From Bacteroidales bacterium UBA6397 (GTDB lineage: Bacteria; Bacteroidota; Bacteroidia; Bacteroidales; UBA932), in NCBI GenBank assembly GCA_002439875.1, contig DJQB01000016.1, positions 42,126-106,125 on the forward strand: a DNA stretch of 64,000 nt. Reading direction: 5' to 3'. The position numbers and the translations under genes are program-made. The notes beneath the pieces were generated by a model. The model worked only from the letters and a program-made list of their open reading frames with translations. It did no database searches and was not told the DNA's origin. The first letter of the stretch is position 1. Every line of letters begins with the position of its first letter. Shown piece by piece: positions 50,211 to 59,112 of this stretch.

Positions 50211-53200
50211 TAAAGGCTGATGCTGAAAATCCAACCGATGTAGTTCTTGTTGAGGTTGGTGATAGGGAAGCGGTCGATGTAGTTCCAGAAGTTGCGGGCA
50301 TAGCGGATGCCGATCTGGGTGTCGTAAGGAAGCCAGAAGAAGTTTCCGAGATTGACGGTGAGGTCGGCTCCGACGCTGAACAGGTTCTCTCCGGTGACGG
50401 CTCCGGGATTGTAATGCAGCCGGCTGTCCCAGCAGAAGGTTTGGTACGACCAGTCGAAGAACGGGGTCAGCTCGAAATTCTTGACGTAGGCCACCGGGCT
50501 GAGGAACGACCAGTCAACGTCCGCGAAAGGAATAGCGTAGTCTGCGGTGACCCTCAATCTGGACTCCGAGCAGGAATTGATGATGCTTTTAAGATTTGTG
50601 TCCACGAATCCTCTCGGGATGGCGGTCAACGCCCCTTCCATGATGCCGCCTTCCTCAATTGGACCGATCCAAGCTTCTAAGGACGCGGTAAGCCTAAGGC
50701 CTTGCCTTGGCGTGAACCCTGGAAGATAACCGTAGGTGTAGAGGTAGGCAGTTGGTGCATAGGCTTTGATGTGCCCTGGTCTAAGATGAAGTCCTAATTC
50801 AGCCCCGAATCCCAGCGAAGGAAAGACCTGTGACGGAGCCTTCTGCCTCATGACATAGCCTCTCAAGGATAAATCCAGTGTCTGTAAAGTCGAGAGATGA
50901 TCCTCTCCGATTGTACTATATGTCTCAGTTACATCCTTTCCATCCTTATTCACTATGTGCTGAAGCAGGATCTGATCATTATACTTGTCGTTTGTCAATT
51001 TGTACTTGATCTGTGGAATAAGGCCGCGGCTTATGCCCCCTGACGAGAAGTTGAACGGAATGTAGACTTTCAATCCTCCTTCGAAATAAGGCCTTTCTGT
51101 CAGAGTGCCTTTGTTGTAAAGCCTGTACATCTTCTCTTTACTGATCTGGATTTTCTGAATGTCCAGGCCAGCTCTGTCATTGAAGTCAGCGGAGAACTCG
51201 AACACTGGATATAATCCGGTAAAATAATACTTTAAGTGCCCTGAATGTCTCCAGCTGCCTTCCTTGTAAGGATCCTCATGTGCTCCGTAGCCGACCATTC
51301 CGTAGCCTGTGCTGAGCAGGTTCTGGAACATGGCGGTGGCTCCAAGCGAGGCGGTCTTGTAGTAGTCGTCACCACTGATGGACTCGATGTTGTCATAGTT
51401 GAAATAGACCGGAGCCCACGAATGGACGTGCGGGAACCTGATCTTTGAATATCTCCTTGTCTGCGTGAAGTGCACTTCCGGAGCCGTAGAGACAGTGTCT
51501 CCAAGTGCGGTTTCCTGTACCGTAAGTTCCTCTGCAACAGGATATTTATGAATATCCTCAAATGACACTTCTGTAATCGGCAGATCCCTTGCCGCAGTGG
51601 CGTACATCATCCGGCCCTGTTTGTAGTCCTGAGGTCTGTCCGACGCCGCCAACGAACTGTAGTACAGTGTGTCGGCATCTGCGTTCAGGAAGGAGTCGCT
51701 GATCCCGTAGCGGGTTGAGGTCAATTGGAACAACCTGAGACTCTCCACGTCCAATGAATATAATTCCGTCACTCCCGTCCTGTCGCACAAAAATGAAAGG
51801 TGGGTGTCCTTGGAGGTTGATTGTTCAGATGGCAGACCGGTCTTGCGGCAGCTCTGGTCAGGCGATTGGCCACCGGACTTGCCGGAGTGACTTTCAGGGT
51901 CAACGATTGTTTCAGTTCCCTGGGCATTCCCAAGAGCCGGGATGAATCCGAGAAGCGTCAGGGAGACAGGCTGCGGCCTGAGCAATGTCCTGAGCAGGGT
52001 CTTTCCGTCGGAGTCCATCCCGGCTATCTCGTACACTCCCATTCCGCTTTCCGACACCCCGATTGTAAACAATCTTTTCCCTATCCAAGCGGGTTCCGTG
52101 AACTGGAGGGAGTCCGGAGCGGTGTATGATTCCCTGACAGAGCCGTTTACTGCATCGAGCAGGGCAAGGCGCGAGCCGCCTGAGTAAGGATATTCAGTGA
52201 CAGCGATGACCTTTCCGTCGGGAGACGGAGCCGGGTTGAAATAGCGTCCCTTTTTTGTCAGGTCGTGGACTTTTCCGGGCTTTGAGAGGTTAACATAACG
52301 GATCCGTGAGTGGCCTCCGAGTGTCCATCTGCGTCCCGCCACGGATTCGCTCCAGAACAGCCTTCGTCCCTTGCCGTCAAGCGTCAGGTCGCTGGCGTAT
52401 GACGGGAAGCTCCTGATTCTCTTTTCCTTGCCTGAGGCGTCCAGTCTTATCAGACAGTTCGGGACAGCCAGACCGGACTTGAGTGAATATATTCCTGAAC
52501 CATCCGCGATGACGCCTCCGGCATATTCAGTGTGCAACGAAGGCTTCCGGGTGACTTGCCTTGACGGCATGAACGGCTCCCTGCGCGCGGCCTCTTCGCT
52601 CCACATCCGCTGGAAATTCTCCTCTATTGTACGGAACGACTCATTGAAACTCTTTCCGCTGGCAGACTTGACGGTTTTCTGAAGATTGAAGAACCCTCCC
52701 CATCTGGTGACACGGTCAAAGTACCTCTTTGTGAACAACGGATCATTGAAGAACACCCTTGATCCTGCGACTGTCATGTACCCTACCCTGTAGTAGTCAG
52801 GAGCATAACGCTTGTTCGAACCGTAGTACCACTTGTAGTAGTCCCGCCAGTCCCCGCAGTCGAACGCCGGCCTCATATATTCAAGAAAGTCGGCCTGTCT
52901 TCCGCGTCCGCTCCGGCTGAGCGCCGTCTCCGCCACGACCGCATCCCCCTCGAGGAACGCCGGTCCGGGGTATATTCCCGCGAAGGCTCCCGCCGCCATT
53001 TCTCCGAACATGCAATGCAGGGCTTTGCCCAATCCGCCCACGGCCCCGAACTGCATCTGCGCCGCGTGCCGTCCCTCGTGGATCGCCAGATGCCGCGCCC
53101 AAGGCATCGCTGTTGGAGAGTAAGGGTCATTCACAGTGAATATGTCCATCCTTTTCGGCGCCCAAGTGACTGATGCGTTTGGCAGCACATAGCGGCTGTG

Positions 53201-53473
53201 CAGCACGACTGGCATCTTGGCCTTGTGACTTTGCCCGATAAGGTAGCCGGAAGATCTTGCGTTCCGGATTCTGGCTTGTTCAAGTTCAATTCCGTAAATC
53301 CTTGCGAGTGAGTCATTCCCTTCGGGAAAGATCAGTTTGAAGTTCTCCGTCTCCATCTGCCTCCATCGCAGTGATCCCGGATCATTTCCCGTCAACGAAA
53401 ACTGCGCGTTGGCCTTTACATTGGTCAATGCGAGAACACACACAATGAATATCCTGATTCCGTTCTTAGTCAT
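50210..53473 (-). CDS. Very large outer-membrane-type protein with HExxH motif and beta-propeller
   Basis: 1087 residues with a signal peptide (cut after about 23, KANAQ). Residues about 35-270 contain ARHLAIHEGRHAAQMQ, an HExxH zinc-protease-like motif (near 130), with FLEGDAVVAET about 45 residues on as a possible third-ligand Glu. Residues about 310-650 look like a TolB/WD-type propeller (repeated GSGIYSLKSG / RIRYVNLSKPG / KLFWSE-type blades). The last 400 residues are beta-barrel-like, ending NKNYIGWIFSISL with repeated aromatic pairs. Possibly a surface metallopeptidase anchored by its own barrel. A Bacteroidota family without assigned function as far as I know. Confidence 0.7.
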   Translation of the reverse strand: MTKNGIRIFIVCVLALTNVKANAQFSLTGNDPGSLRWRQMETENFKLIFPEGNDSLARIYGIELEQARIRNARSSGYLIGQSHKAKMPVVLHSRYVLPNASVTWAPKRMDIFTVNDPYSPTAMPWARHLAIHEGRHAAQMQFGAVGGLGKALHCMFGEMAAGAFAGIYPGPAFLEGDAVVAETALSRSGRGRQADFLEYMRPAFDCGDWRDYYKWYYGSNKRYAPDYYRVGYMTVAGSRVFFNDPLFTKRYFDRVTRWGGFFNLQKTVKSASGKSFNESFRTIEENFQRMWSEEAARREPFMPSRQVTRKPSLHTEYAGGVIADGSGIYSLKSGLAVPNCLIRLDASGKEKRIRSFPSYASDLTLDGKGRRLFWSESVAGRRWTLGGHSRIRYVNLSKPGKVHDLTKKGRYFNPAPSPDGKVIAVTEYPYSGGSRLALLDAVNGSVRESYTAPDSLQFTEPAWIGKRLFTIGVSESGMGVYEIAGMDSDGKTLLRTLLRPQPVSLTLLGFIPALGNAQGTETIVDPESHSGKSGGQSPDQSCRKTGLPSEQSTSKDTHLSFLCDRTGVTELYSLDVESLRLFQLTSTRYGISDSFLNADADTLYYSSLAASDRPQDYKQGRMMYATAARDLPITEVSFEDIHKYPVAEELTVQETALGDTVSTAPEVHFTQTRRYSKIRFPHVHSWAPVYFNYDNIESISGDDYYKTASLGATAMFQNLLSTGYGMVGYGAHEDPYKEGSWRHSGHLKYYFTGLYPVFEFSADFNDRAGLDIQKIQISKEKMYRLYNKGTLTERPYFEGGLKVYIPFNFSSGGISRGLIPQIKYKLTNDKYNDQILLQHIVNKDGKDVTETYSTIGEDHLSTLQTLDLSLRGYVMRQKAPSQVFPSLGFGAELGLHLRPGHIKAYAPTAYLYTYGYLPGFTPRQGLRLTASLEAWIGPIEEGGIMEGALTAIPRGFVDTNLKSIINSCSESRLRVTADYAIPFADVDWSFLSPVAYVKNFELTPFFDWSYQTFCWDSRLHYNPGAVTGENLFSVGADLTVNLGNFFWLPYDTQIGIRYARNFWNYIDRFPITNLNKNYIGWIFSISL

Positions 53474-53552
53474 AAAATAAACTTAAATTAGTATATCTGC
53501 GAATATAGTGATTTGCTGTAAATAATTCCAATCAAATAATAGTGTAACAAAA

Positions 53553-53584
53553 GAGAGCCATCTGCGGCAAGACAGATGACTCTC
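53553..53584 (-). terminator. Terminator after the 49-residue gene
   Basis: GAGAGCCATCTG pairs with CAGATGACTCTC (one mismatch), and on the minus strand TTTTGTTA follows. A second small stem (CCGGAT/ATCCGG, 53604-53620) lies between it and the gene. Confidence 0.7.
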
Positions 53585-53631
53585 AGTCGGGCGGAAAATG
53601 CTTCCGGATGAAAGATCCGGTCTAAGACCAA

Positions 53632-53781
53632 TTACTTTTTGCGGTAATGAGCCTTTACATAAACCTTCTTGCCGTTGATCACTCTGAAGTGTCCTCTGAC
53701 AAGCGAGGTTTGTTGAGCTGCATCTTTGCAATCTTTACAAAGGCGCTCATCAACGCGGATTTGGAATTTAATGTTAATCAT
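53632..53781 (-). CDS. Small basic protein, 49 residues, with CxxC
   Basis: A short gene that usual length cut-offs miss. It runs ATG (53781) to TAA (53632). The protein starts MINIKFQIRVDERL, has CKDC at residues 20-23, and ends HFRVINGKKVYVKAHYRKK; it is strongly basic. An A/T-rich stretch before the start lacks a clear Shine-Dalgarno, as usual in Bacteroidota. It is bracketed by its own hairpins, with a strong promoter and a terminator-like stem in the upstream leader. No family recognised; a nucleic-acid- or ribosome-binding role is a guess from charge only. Confidence 0.65.
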   Translation of the reverse strand: MINIKFQIRVDERLCKDCKDAAQQTSLVRGHFRVINGKKVYVKAHYRKK

Positions 53782-53847
53782 AATTAAAAAAAATGATTAT
53801 TATTGCGAATTGAGAGCGGAGAGCGGCTTATCAAGGTTACATCGCCC

Positions 53848-53934
53848 GTAAAAACAAAAACAGGGCTTGAAATAAAGTATTTTCTTGCCCTGTATATGCC
53901 GCGTTGGAGCTTGCCTCTCCTCGCTAATTAAATT
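53848..53934 (-). ncRNA. Terminated leader or small RNA of about 87 nt upstream of the 49-residue gene
   Basis: The promoter at 53941-53970 would start an RNA near 53934. It has a small 5' stem (GGAG/CTCC) and then a strong stem (ACAGGGC at 53860-53866 with GCCCTGT at 53887-53893) followed on the minus strand by TTTTTGTTTTTAC, an intrinsic terminator. The 49-residue gene starts 67 bases further on, so this may be an attenuator for it or a separate small RNA. Confidence 0.6.
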
Positions 53935-53940
53935 CCAAAG

Positions 53941-53970
53941 CAAAGTTAAAACAATTTTTTGAATATTCAA
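53941..53970 (-). promoter_or_regulatory. Promoter of the leader/small RNA
   Basis: On the minus strand TTG (53968-53970), 19 bases, TAACTTTG (53941-53948). Confidence 0.65.
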
Positions 53971-53999
53971 TAGATCTAATTGGTGAAAAATATGAGAAT

Positions 54000-55118
54000 A
54001 TGAAGAAGAGAAAAACTGAGTTGTTGTTTTGCGGCGCGGTTGTGTCGCTGGCACTGGCGGGGTGCAAGAATGAGCCGCTGACGATGATTGTTGGCACGTA
54101 CACGGATGAGTGTGCGAGCAAGGGAGTTTACAGCTACTTTTTTGATCAAGAGAAAGGGGTGCTGGCTGATGGGATCGAAAAGAGGCTGTTTGTTGAGGCT
54201 CCAGGTGCGGTAGGGCGTGTGGAGATTAAGAATCCGTCTTACCTGACGTTGTCCGCTGACGGAAATTTTGTTTATGCGGTCAGTGAAGTAGGGGACAGTA
54301 CCGCTTCAGCGGTCACGTTGAGACTTGACGCAAAAACAGGTGAGATGCGGCTGCTTGGCAGTGAGCTGACAGACGGGAAAGATCCATGCTACATCTCAAC
54401 GAACGGATCCGTCGTGATGACGGCTAATTACTCGTCCGGGAATGTCACAGAGTTTCCGATCGGGGATGACGGGCGGTTGCTGCCTCACGATTTCCTTTAC
54501 GAGACCGGTCTGGGAGGTCCGGACAGCACCCGGCAGAATCTTCCTCACGCGCATTGTGCGCTTTTCAATGCCGCTGGGACGGAATTGTACGTGTCTGAGT
54601 TCAGCGCGGATGCCGTGGCAAGGTATGATGTGGCCACCAGACATGGCAAGCGCATTCAACTGCCTTCGGATTTCGGTCCGAGACACATAGTCCTTAATGG
54701 TGACGAGAGTAAGGCGTATGTCCTTGGTGAGTTGTCGGGGAATGTGGCGGTCATTGACACAGAGCGTGACAGTGTCATACAGACCGTGTGCGCTGACACG
54801 GTCCATGCCAGAGGTAGCGCGGACATCCATTTGTCTCCCGATGGTAAGTTCCTCTATGCCAGCAATCGCCTTCAAAATGACGGGATCGCCATATTCAAAG
54901 TTGATTCAGACGGAACTTTGACTTATGCCGGCTATCAGAACACAGGCATTCATCCACGCAATTTCAACATCACACCTAACGGAAAATTCCTTCTGGCCGC
55001 ATGCCGGGACAGCGGCTGCATCCAGATTTTCAGGCGTGATGCCAAGACCGGACTTCTTTCAGACACCGGTCGCACCATCGTCCTTGACAAGCCTGTCTGC
55101 ATCGTGTTTGGATTCTAA
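54000..55118 (+). CDS. Lactonase, 6-phosphogluconolactonase-like beta-propeller lipoprotein
   Basis: 372 residues. Signal peptide with lipobox (LALAGCKNE, Cys about 22), so membrane-anchored in the periplasm or outside. The body is a seven-bladed propeller of the YbhE/Lactonase family: IVGTYTDECASKGVYSYFFD, NPSYLTLSADGNFVYAVSE, LPHAHCALFNAAGTELYVSE, GPRHIVLNGDESKAYVLGEL, GSADIHLSPDGKFLYASNR and HPRNFNITPNGKFLLAACRD. Cytoplasmic YbhE hydrolyses 6-phosphogluconolactone; as a lipoprotein this member more likely acts on another lactone. Confidence 0.85.
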   Translation: MKKRKTELLFCGAVVSLALAGCKNEPLTMIVGTYTDECASKGVYSYFFDQEKGVLADGIEKRLFVEAPGAVGRVEIKNPSYLTLSADGNFVYAVSEVGDSTASAVTLRLDAKTGEMRLLGSELTDGKDPCYISTNGSVVMTANYSSGNVTEFPIGDDGRLLPHDFLYETGLGGPDSTRQNLPHAHCALFNAAGTELYVSEFSADAVARYDVATRHGKRIQLPSDFGPRHIVLNGDESKAYVLGELSGNVAVIDTERDSVIQTVCADTVHARGSADIHLSPDGKFLYASNRLQNDGIAIFKVDSDGTLTYAGYQNTGIHPRNFNITPNGKFLLAACRDSGCIQIFRRDAKTGLLSDTGRTIVLDKPVCIVFGF

Positions 55119-55179
55119 AGGTTGCGTGATTTGTTATCAATTTTATTGAAATCATTCAAATACCAATAAGATTTTTCAG

Positions 55180-55187
55180 TAAATTTG
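55180..55187 (+). promoter_or_regulatory. -7 box before the Na/Pi symporter gene
   Basis: TAAATTTG, 23 bases before the ATG at 55211; -33 box not clear. Confidence 0.45.
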
Positions 55188-55210
55188 TAAGAATATTCTT
55201 AAGAAGATAG

Positions 55211-56944
55211 ATGCAGGTTTTTCTACAGATTCTTACCCTGCTCGGTGCTATGGCCATGTTCCTGTACGGAATGACCATGATGAGCGAGGGCCTTCAGAAG
55301 GCGGCGGGTGACAAGCTGCGGTCATTTTTGGCATCGATGACATCGACCACATTCAAGGGTATCCTTACCGGAATTGTCATCACCGCGCTAATCCAATCAT
55401 CAAGCGGAACGACCGTGATGGTCGTCAGCATGGTCAACGCAGGACTGCTCGCACTTGGCAACGCCATCGGCGTGATCATGGGAGCCAACATTGGAACTAC
55501 GCTCACGGCTTGGATGATCTCCCTGTTCGGATTCAGCTACGACATCGGTGCGTTCGCTGTCCCGTTCATCGCTCTGGGCTTCTTCATGATGACCCTCAAG
55601 AGCAACCGGAATCGCAATATCGGAGAGTTTATCATCGGATTCGCGTTCCTGTTGATTGGTCTAGCCACGATGAAGGACTCAGTGCCGGATTTGAATCAAT
55701 ACCCTGATGTTCTGGCACTTGTGAAGAACCTGACCAGCTACGGCTTCTTCTCCGTGATAATATTCACCCTTGTCGGTGCATTGATAACCGTGATCGTACA
55801 GGCCTCCAGTGCATCCCTGGCTCTAACGATGGTCTTTGTGGCGAACGGCTGGATCAATTTCGAGATGGCTGCCGCGATGGTGCTTGGCGCCAACATCGGA
55901 ACCACGATCACCGCCAACATCGCTGCTGCTGTGGCTAACTATTCCGCGAAACGAACCGCCATCGCCAACACGCTGTTCAATGTGATCGGTGTCGTGCTGG
56001 CGTTGGTGTTCTTCAACCCGCTGATGAGAATCATCGCATCGATGACCACTGCGATAGGATTCGAGAACCCTGTCACCCTGTTCGACGGAACGACTGCGGC
56101 GGATGCTTTCTCCCCGGATCAGCAGAACTCGATGCTTTACGGAATATGCATCCTCCACACGGTGTTCAACCTTTCCACGACCCTGATCCTCGTCTGGTTC
56201 ATCCCTCAACTCGTCAAGGCTGTCAACAAGATCATCCCTACGCCTAAGGGCGAGGAAGAGGTATACCGTCTCAAGTTCATCCAAGGCGGTCCGCTATCCA
56301 CAGCGGAGCTTTCCCTCGACGAGGCCAAGCAGGAGATCATACATTTTGCGGAAATATGCTGCCGTGAGGTTGATTTCATACGCAGCGCGGTAAGTGCGAA
56401 GACCCAGGCTGAGCTGGAACCCGTCAATGAGAAACTTGTCAAATACGAGAGCATCACAGACAAGATTGAATATGAGATAGCTTCCTACCTTACAGAGGTG
56501 TCAAAGGGCGACATCAGCGCGGTTTCCGCAATGCGGATCAAGTCGATGTACAGGGTGATCGGTGAGATGGAGAGCATCGGAGACTCCGGTGAGGCCATCG
56601 GCAGGATGATGAAACGCGCTCTCGATCACGGCAAGACCTTCGATGACGGGATGATCAAGAGGCTTGACAGGATGCTGGATCTTTTGGATGTTGCCTTCAA
56701 GGCGATGGTGGCTAACCTGAAGTCCCCGGCCTTGTTCCTCAAGGACATCTCCAATGCCGAGGATGCGGAGTATAACATAAACGAGTACCGTAACAGTCTG
56801 CGCGAAGAGCAGATTGTCAACTTTGAGAAGGAAGGCTGCAACTACCAGACAGGTGTGTTCTACATTGACATTGTGCAGGAGCTTGAGAAGATGGGCGACT
56901 TTATCATCAACATTTCCCAGAGCCTGCTGGAAAAGAATGACTAA
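55211..56944 (+). CDS. Na/Pi cotransporter II family protein with PhoU domain
   Basis: 577 residues. The membrane half has the two inverted-repeat signatures of NptA/Na-Pi-II transporters: LIQSSSGTTVMVVSMVNAG (about 62-80) with MGANIGTTLTAW, and IVQASSASLALTMVFVANG (about 196-214) with LGANIGTTITAN. The C-terminal half (about 385-577) is a PhoU-like helical domain (ESIGDSGEAIGRMMKRAL, ELEKMGDFIINISQSL). It would import phosphate with sodium. The stop is 3 bases before the thioredoxin-like gene, so they are co-transcribed. Confidence 0.9.
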   Translation: MQVFLQILTLLGAMAMFLYGMTMMSEGLQKAAGDKLRSFLASMTSTTFKGILTGIVITALIQSSSGTTVMVVSMVNAGLLALGNAIGVIMGANIGTTLTAWMISLFGFSYDIGAFAVPFIALGFFMMTLKSNRNRNIGEFIIGFAFLLIGLATMKDSVPDLNQYPDVLALVKNLTSYGFFSVIIFTLVGALITVIVQASSASLALTMVFVANGWINFEMAAAMVLGANIGTTITANIAAAVANYSAKRTAIANTLFNVIGVVLALVFFNPLMRIIASMTTAIGFENPVTLFDGTTAADAFSPDQQNSMLYGICILHTVFNLSTTLILVWFIPQLVKAVNKIIPTPKGEEEVYRLKFIQGGPLSTAELSLDEAKQEIIHFAEICCREVDFIRSAVSAKTQAELEPVNEKLVKYESITDKIEYEIASYLTEVSKGDISAVSAMRIKSMYRVIGEMESIGDSGEAIGRMMKRALDHGKTFDDGMIKRLDRMLDLLDVAFKAMVANLKSPALFLKDISNAEDAEYNINEYRNSLREEQIVNFEKEGCNYQTGVFYIDIVQELEKMGDFIINISQSLLEKND

Positions 56945-56947
56945 GGT

Positions 56948-57916
56948 ATGAGATGTGTCCTGACATATTCATTGATAATTCTTTGCGCCCTGCTGATGGC
57001 GGGATGCGGAGGCCTAGGGAACGGCAAGTCTGCCGCTTTCCAACCGCATGCCTTTCCGCCACTTCCGGAGCCGCCTGCGGTGATCGCCGAACCTCAGGAG
57101 AAGGCTGAATATGTTGTCTCTAGCTATTGGAACAAATTCTTGAGCCAGACGTATCCATGTGATTCCAACGTGGTTAACGGAGTCCTTGCCGATGATCTTG
57201 AAAAGGCTTTCGGCACCTATGTGACATTCCTGGAAGGAACTTGCACGATAGATTTCGGCAGGAAGGCGATGGCTGATTTCTTCGACAAAGTGGAGAGATT
57301 CGAGGCCGTCGACACCTCCTCCAACGTGTTCGAGTTTTTTGAGGAGATGGTTCCCAAGTACCTCTATGACCCGAACTCCCCGGTGCGCAACGAAGACCTT
57401 TACCTGCCTTACGTCTCCCGTCTCGCTGTTTCTGAATATTCAGACCCGGATCTGAAGCCGTCATATTCATTTGAAACCCAAATGTGTTCTTTGAATATGA
57501 TAGGGTCTCCGGCCGCTGATTTCACATTTACGGATCTGTCCGGCAGACGGCACACGCTTTACAGCATCAAGGCCGGGACCACTCTGTTGTTCTTTACCAA
57601 CCCTGGCTGTCCGGCCTGCAAGGAGATCACGGAGAGTCTGACTTCGGACGGGAAGATCGCCGCTTTGGTCGCTTCCGGAAGGCTTGCCATAGTCAACATC
57701 TACATTGATGACGAGTTGGACAAATGGCGTGAATATGCCTCCGGCTATCCTCAGAACTGGTACAACGGTTACGACCAGAGCTATCTGATCCGCTCTGATG
57801 TCACCTATAATGTGCGGGCGATACCGTCGCTCTATGTCCTTGACTCAGAGAAGAAAGTAATCATGAAGGACGCTCCGGTGGAGAATGTTCTCCCTTATCT
57901 TGAAAATCTAAAATAA
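56948..57916 (+). CDS. Thioredoxin-like lipoprotein (DUF5106 type)
   Basis: 322 residues. Signal peptide with lipobox (ALLMAGCGG, Cys about 19). A helical DUF5106-like middle (about 50-170) precedes a thioredoxin-fold domain: GSPAADFTFTDLSGRRHTL (about 180), the redox motif FFTNPGCPACKEI (CPAC, about 220) and AIPSLYVLDSEKKVI (cis-Pro region, about 280). It is likely a periplasmic redox protein. It is tightly packed between the symporter and galM. Confidence 0.8.
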   Translation: MRCVLTYSLIILCALLMAGCGGLGNGKSAAFQPHAFPPLPEPPAVIAEPQEKAEYVVSSYWNKFLSQTYPCDSNVVNGVLADDLEKAFGTYVTFLEGTCTIDFGRKAMADFFDKVERFEAVDTSSNVFEFFEEMVPKYLYDPNSPVRNEDLYLPYVSRLAVSEYSDPDLKPSYSFETQMCSLNMIGSPAADFTFTDLSGRRHTLYSIKAGTTLLFFTNPGCPACKEITESLTSDGKIAALVASGRLAIVNIYIDDELDKWREYASGYPQNWYNGYDQSYLIRSDVTYNVRAIPSLYVLDSEKKVIMKDAPVENVLPYLENLK

Positions 57917-57924
57917 CACTGAAT

Positions 57925-58977
57925 ATGAAAATCACCAAAGAACTTTGGGGCATGTCCCCTGACGAAAAGGAAATCTTCCTTTACACTCTTGAGAATGAAA
58001 GCGGTGCGTTCGTGCGCCTTTCAAGCGTGGGCGCCGGGATCGTTTCGATTGCCGTGCCTGACAAGGACGGCAAGATCGCTGACGTGGTCCTGGGCTACCC
58101 GAAGGCTGAAAGCTATTTCGGTGACGGCCCTTGCGCGGGAAAATGCCCCGGACGTTACGCCAACCGCATAGCCCTCGGAAAGTTCACGCTCGACGGGGTG
58201 GAATATTCATTGCCGATCAACAACGGCCCTAACCATCTGCACGGTGGTCCTGAAGGATTCCAGAATCAGGTCTGGGACAGCCGCATTGAGGGTGAAGCCG
58301 TTGAGTTTCAGTACTTTTCACAGGATGGTGAGGCCGGATACCCTGGCAATCTGAAGGTCGTGGCGCACTACGAATGGAGCGAGGACGATGTTTTGAAGCT
58401 GACTTTCACGGCCCAGACCGACAAGGCTACTGTGCTGAATCTCACCAACCACGCCTACTTCAATCTGAACGGGGAGGGCAACGGGAATATCCTTGACCAC
58501 GAGTTGAGACTCAACGCCGAGGTCTATCTGCCGACAGACGAGACTCTGATCCCGGTAGGGGAGCCTGACCCGGTGGCCGGCACTCCGATGGATTTCAGGG
58601 AGTTCAAGAAAATCGGGGCGGAGATAAAGGCTGACTTCCCGGCATTGAACTACGGCAAGGGGTACGACAACTGCTTCATGATCAATGACTATGAGGCCGG
58701 CCAGCTTCAGACCGCAGCTACGTTGTACTCTCCTCTGAGCGGCCGTCAGCTCGAGGTGCTGACCACCCAGCCTGCCGTGCAGATCTACACCGGCAACTGG
58801 CTTGAGGGCTGTCCTGCCGGCAAGTGCGGCCGTGGCTATCACGACTACGAAGGTGTCGCCATCGAGTGCCAGCACTGCCCGGATTCGCCTAACAAGCCTG
58901 ATTATCCTACGACAGTTCTCCGTCCCGGCGAGACTTTCAGCGAAGCAATCATCTGGGCGTTCTCAGTCAGGAAGTAG
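57925..58977 (+). CDS. galM: Aldose 1-epimerase (galactose mutarotase)
   Basis: 350 residues. GalM motifs: PGRYANRIALGKFTLDG (about 73), NNGPNHLHGGPEGFQNQVWD (about 93), NLTNHAYFNLNGEG (about 171; catalytic His) and VAIECQHCPDSPNKPDYPTT (about 311; Glu base). It interconverts alpha- and beta-galactose. Starts in a GAATATG context 8 bases after the thioredoxin-like gene. Confidence 0.95.
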   Translation: MKITKELWGMSPDEKEIFLYTLENESGAFVRLSSVGAGIVSIAVPDKDGKIADVVLGYPKAESYFGDGPCAGKCPGRYANRIALGKFTLDGVEYSLPINNGPNHLHGGPEGFQNQVWDSRIEGEAVEFQYFSQDGEAGYPGNLKVVAHYEWSEDDVLKLTFTAQTDKATVLNLTNHAYFNLNGEGNGNILDHELRLNAEVYLPTDETLIPVGEPDPVAGTPMDFREFKKIGAEIKADFPALNYGKGYDNCFMINDYEAGQLQTAATLYSPLSGRQLEVLTTQPAVQIYTGNWLEGCPAGKCGRGYHDYEGVAIECQHCPDSPNKPDYPTTVLRPGETFSEAIIWAFSVRK

Positions 58978-58995
58978 GTGGTTTGCATTTGGCGT

Positions 58996-59033
58996 AAGGC
59001 TGGTACGCTTCGACAGGCTCAGCGACCAGCCTT
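58996..59033. repeat. REP-like hairpin after galM
   Basis: Perfect outer arms AAGGCTGGT (58996-59004) and ACCAGCCTT (59025-59033) around CGCTTCGACAGGCTCAGCG, the dispersed core. It probably also ends the galM transcript. Confidence 0.7.
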
Positions 59034-59112
59034 ATTCTGTCTTTCGGTCATAGAGTTTACCAAAGAGCCGAAACAGATTCTAAGAGACCAAAACAATTGA
59101 GATTATTTACAG

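Noticed and set aside
50072..50680. 202-codon plus-strand open frame
   Set aside because: It starts in the MITE-like copy and continues antisense to the large surface-protein gene.
53474..53999. tRNA or structural RNA gene
   Set aside because: No cloverleaf or TTCGA-type loop; the structure is explained by terminators and a short reading frame.
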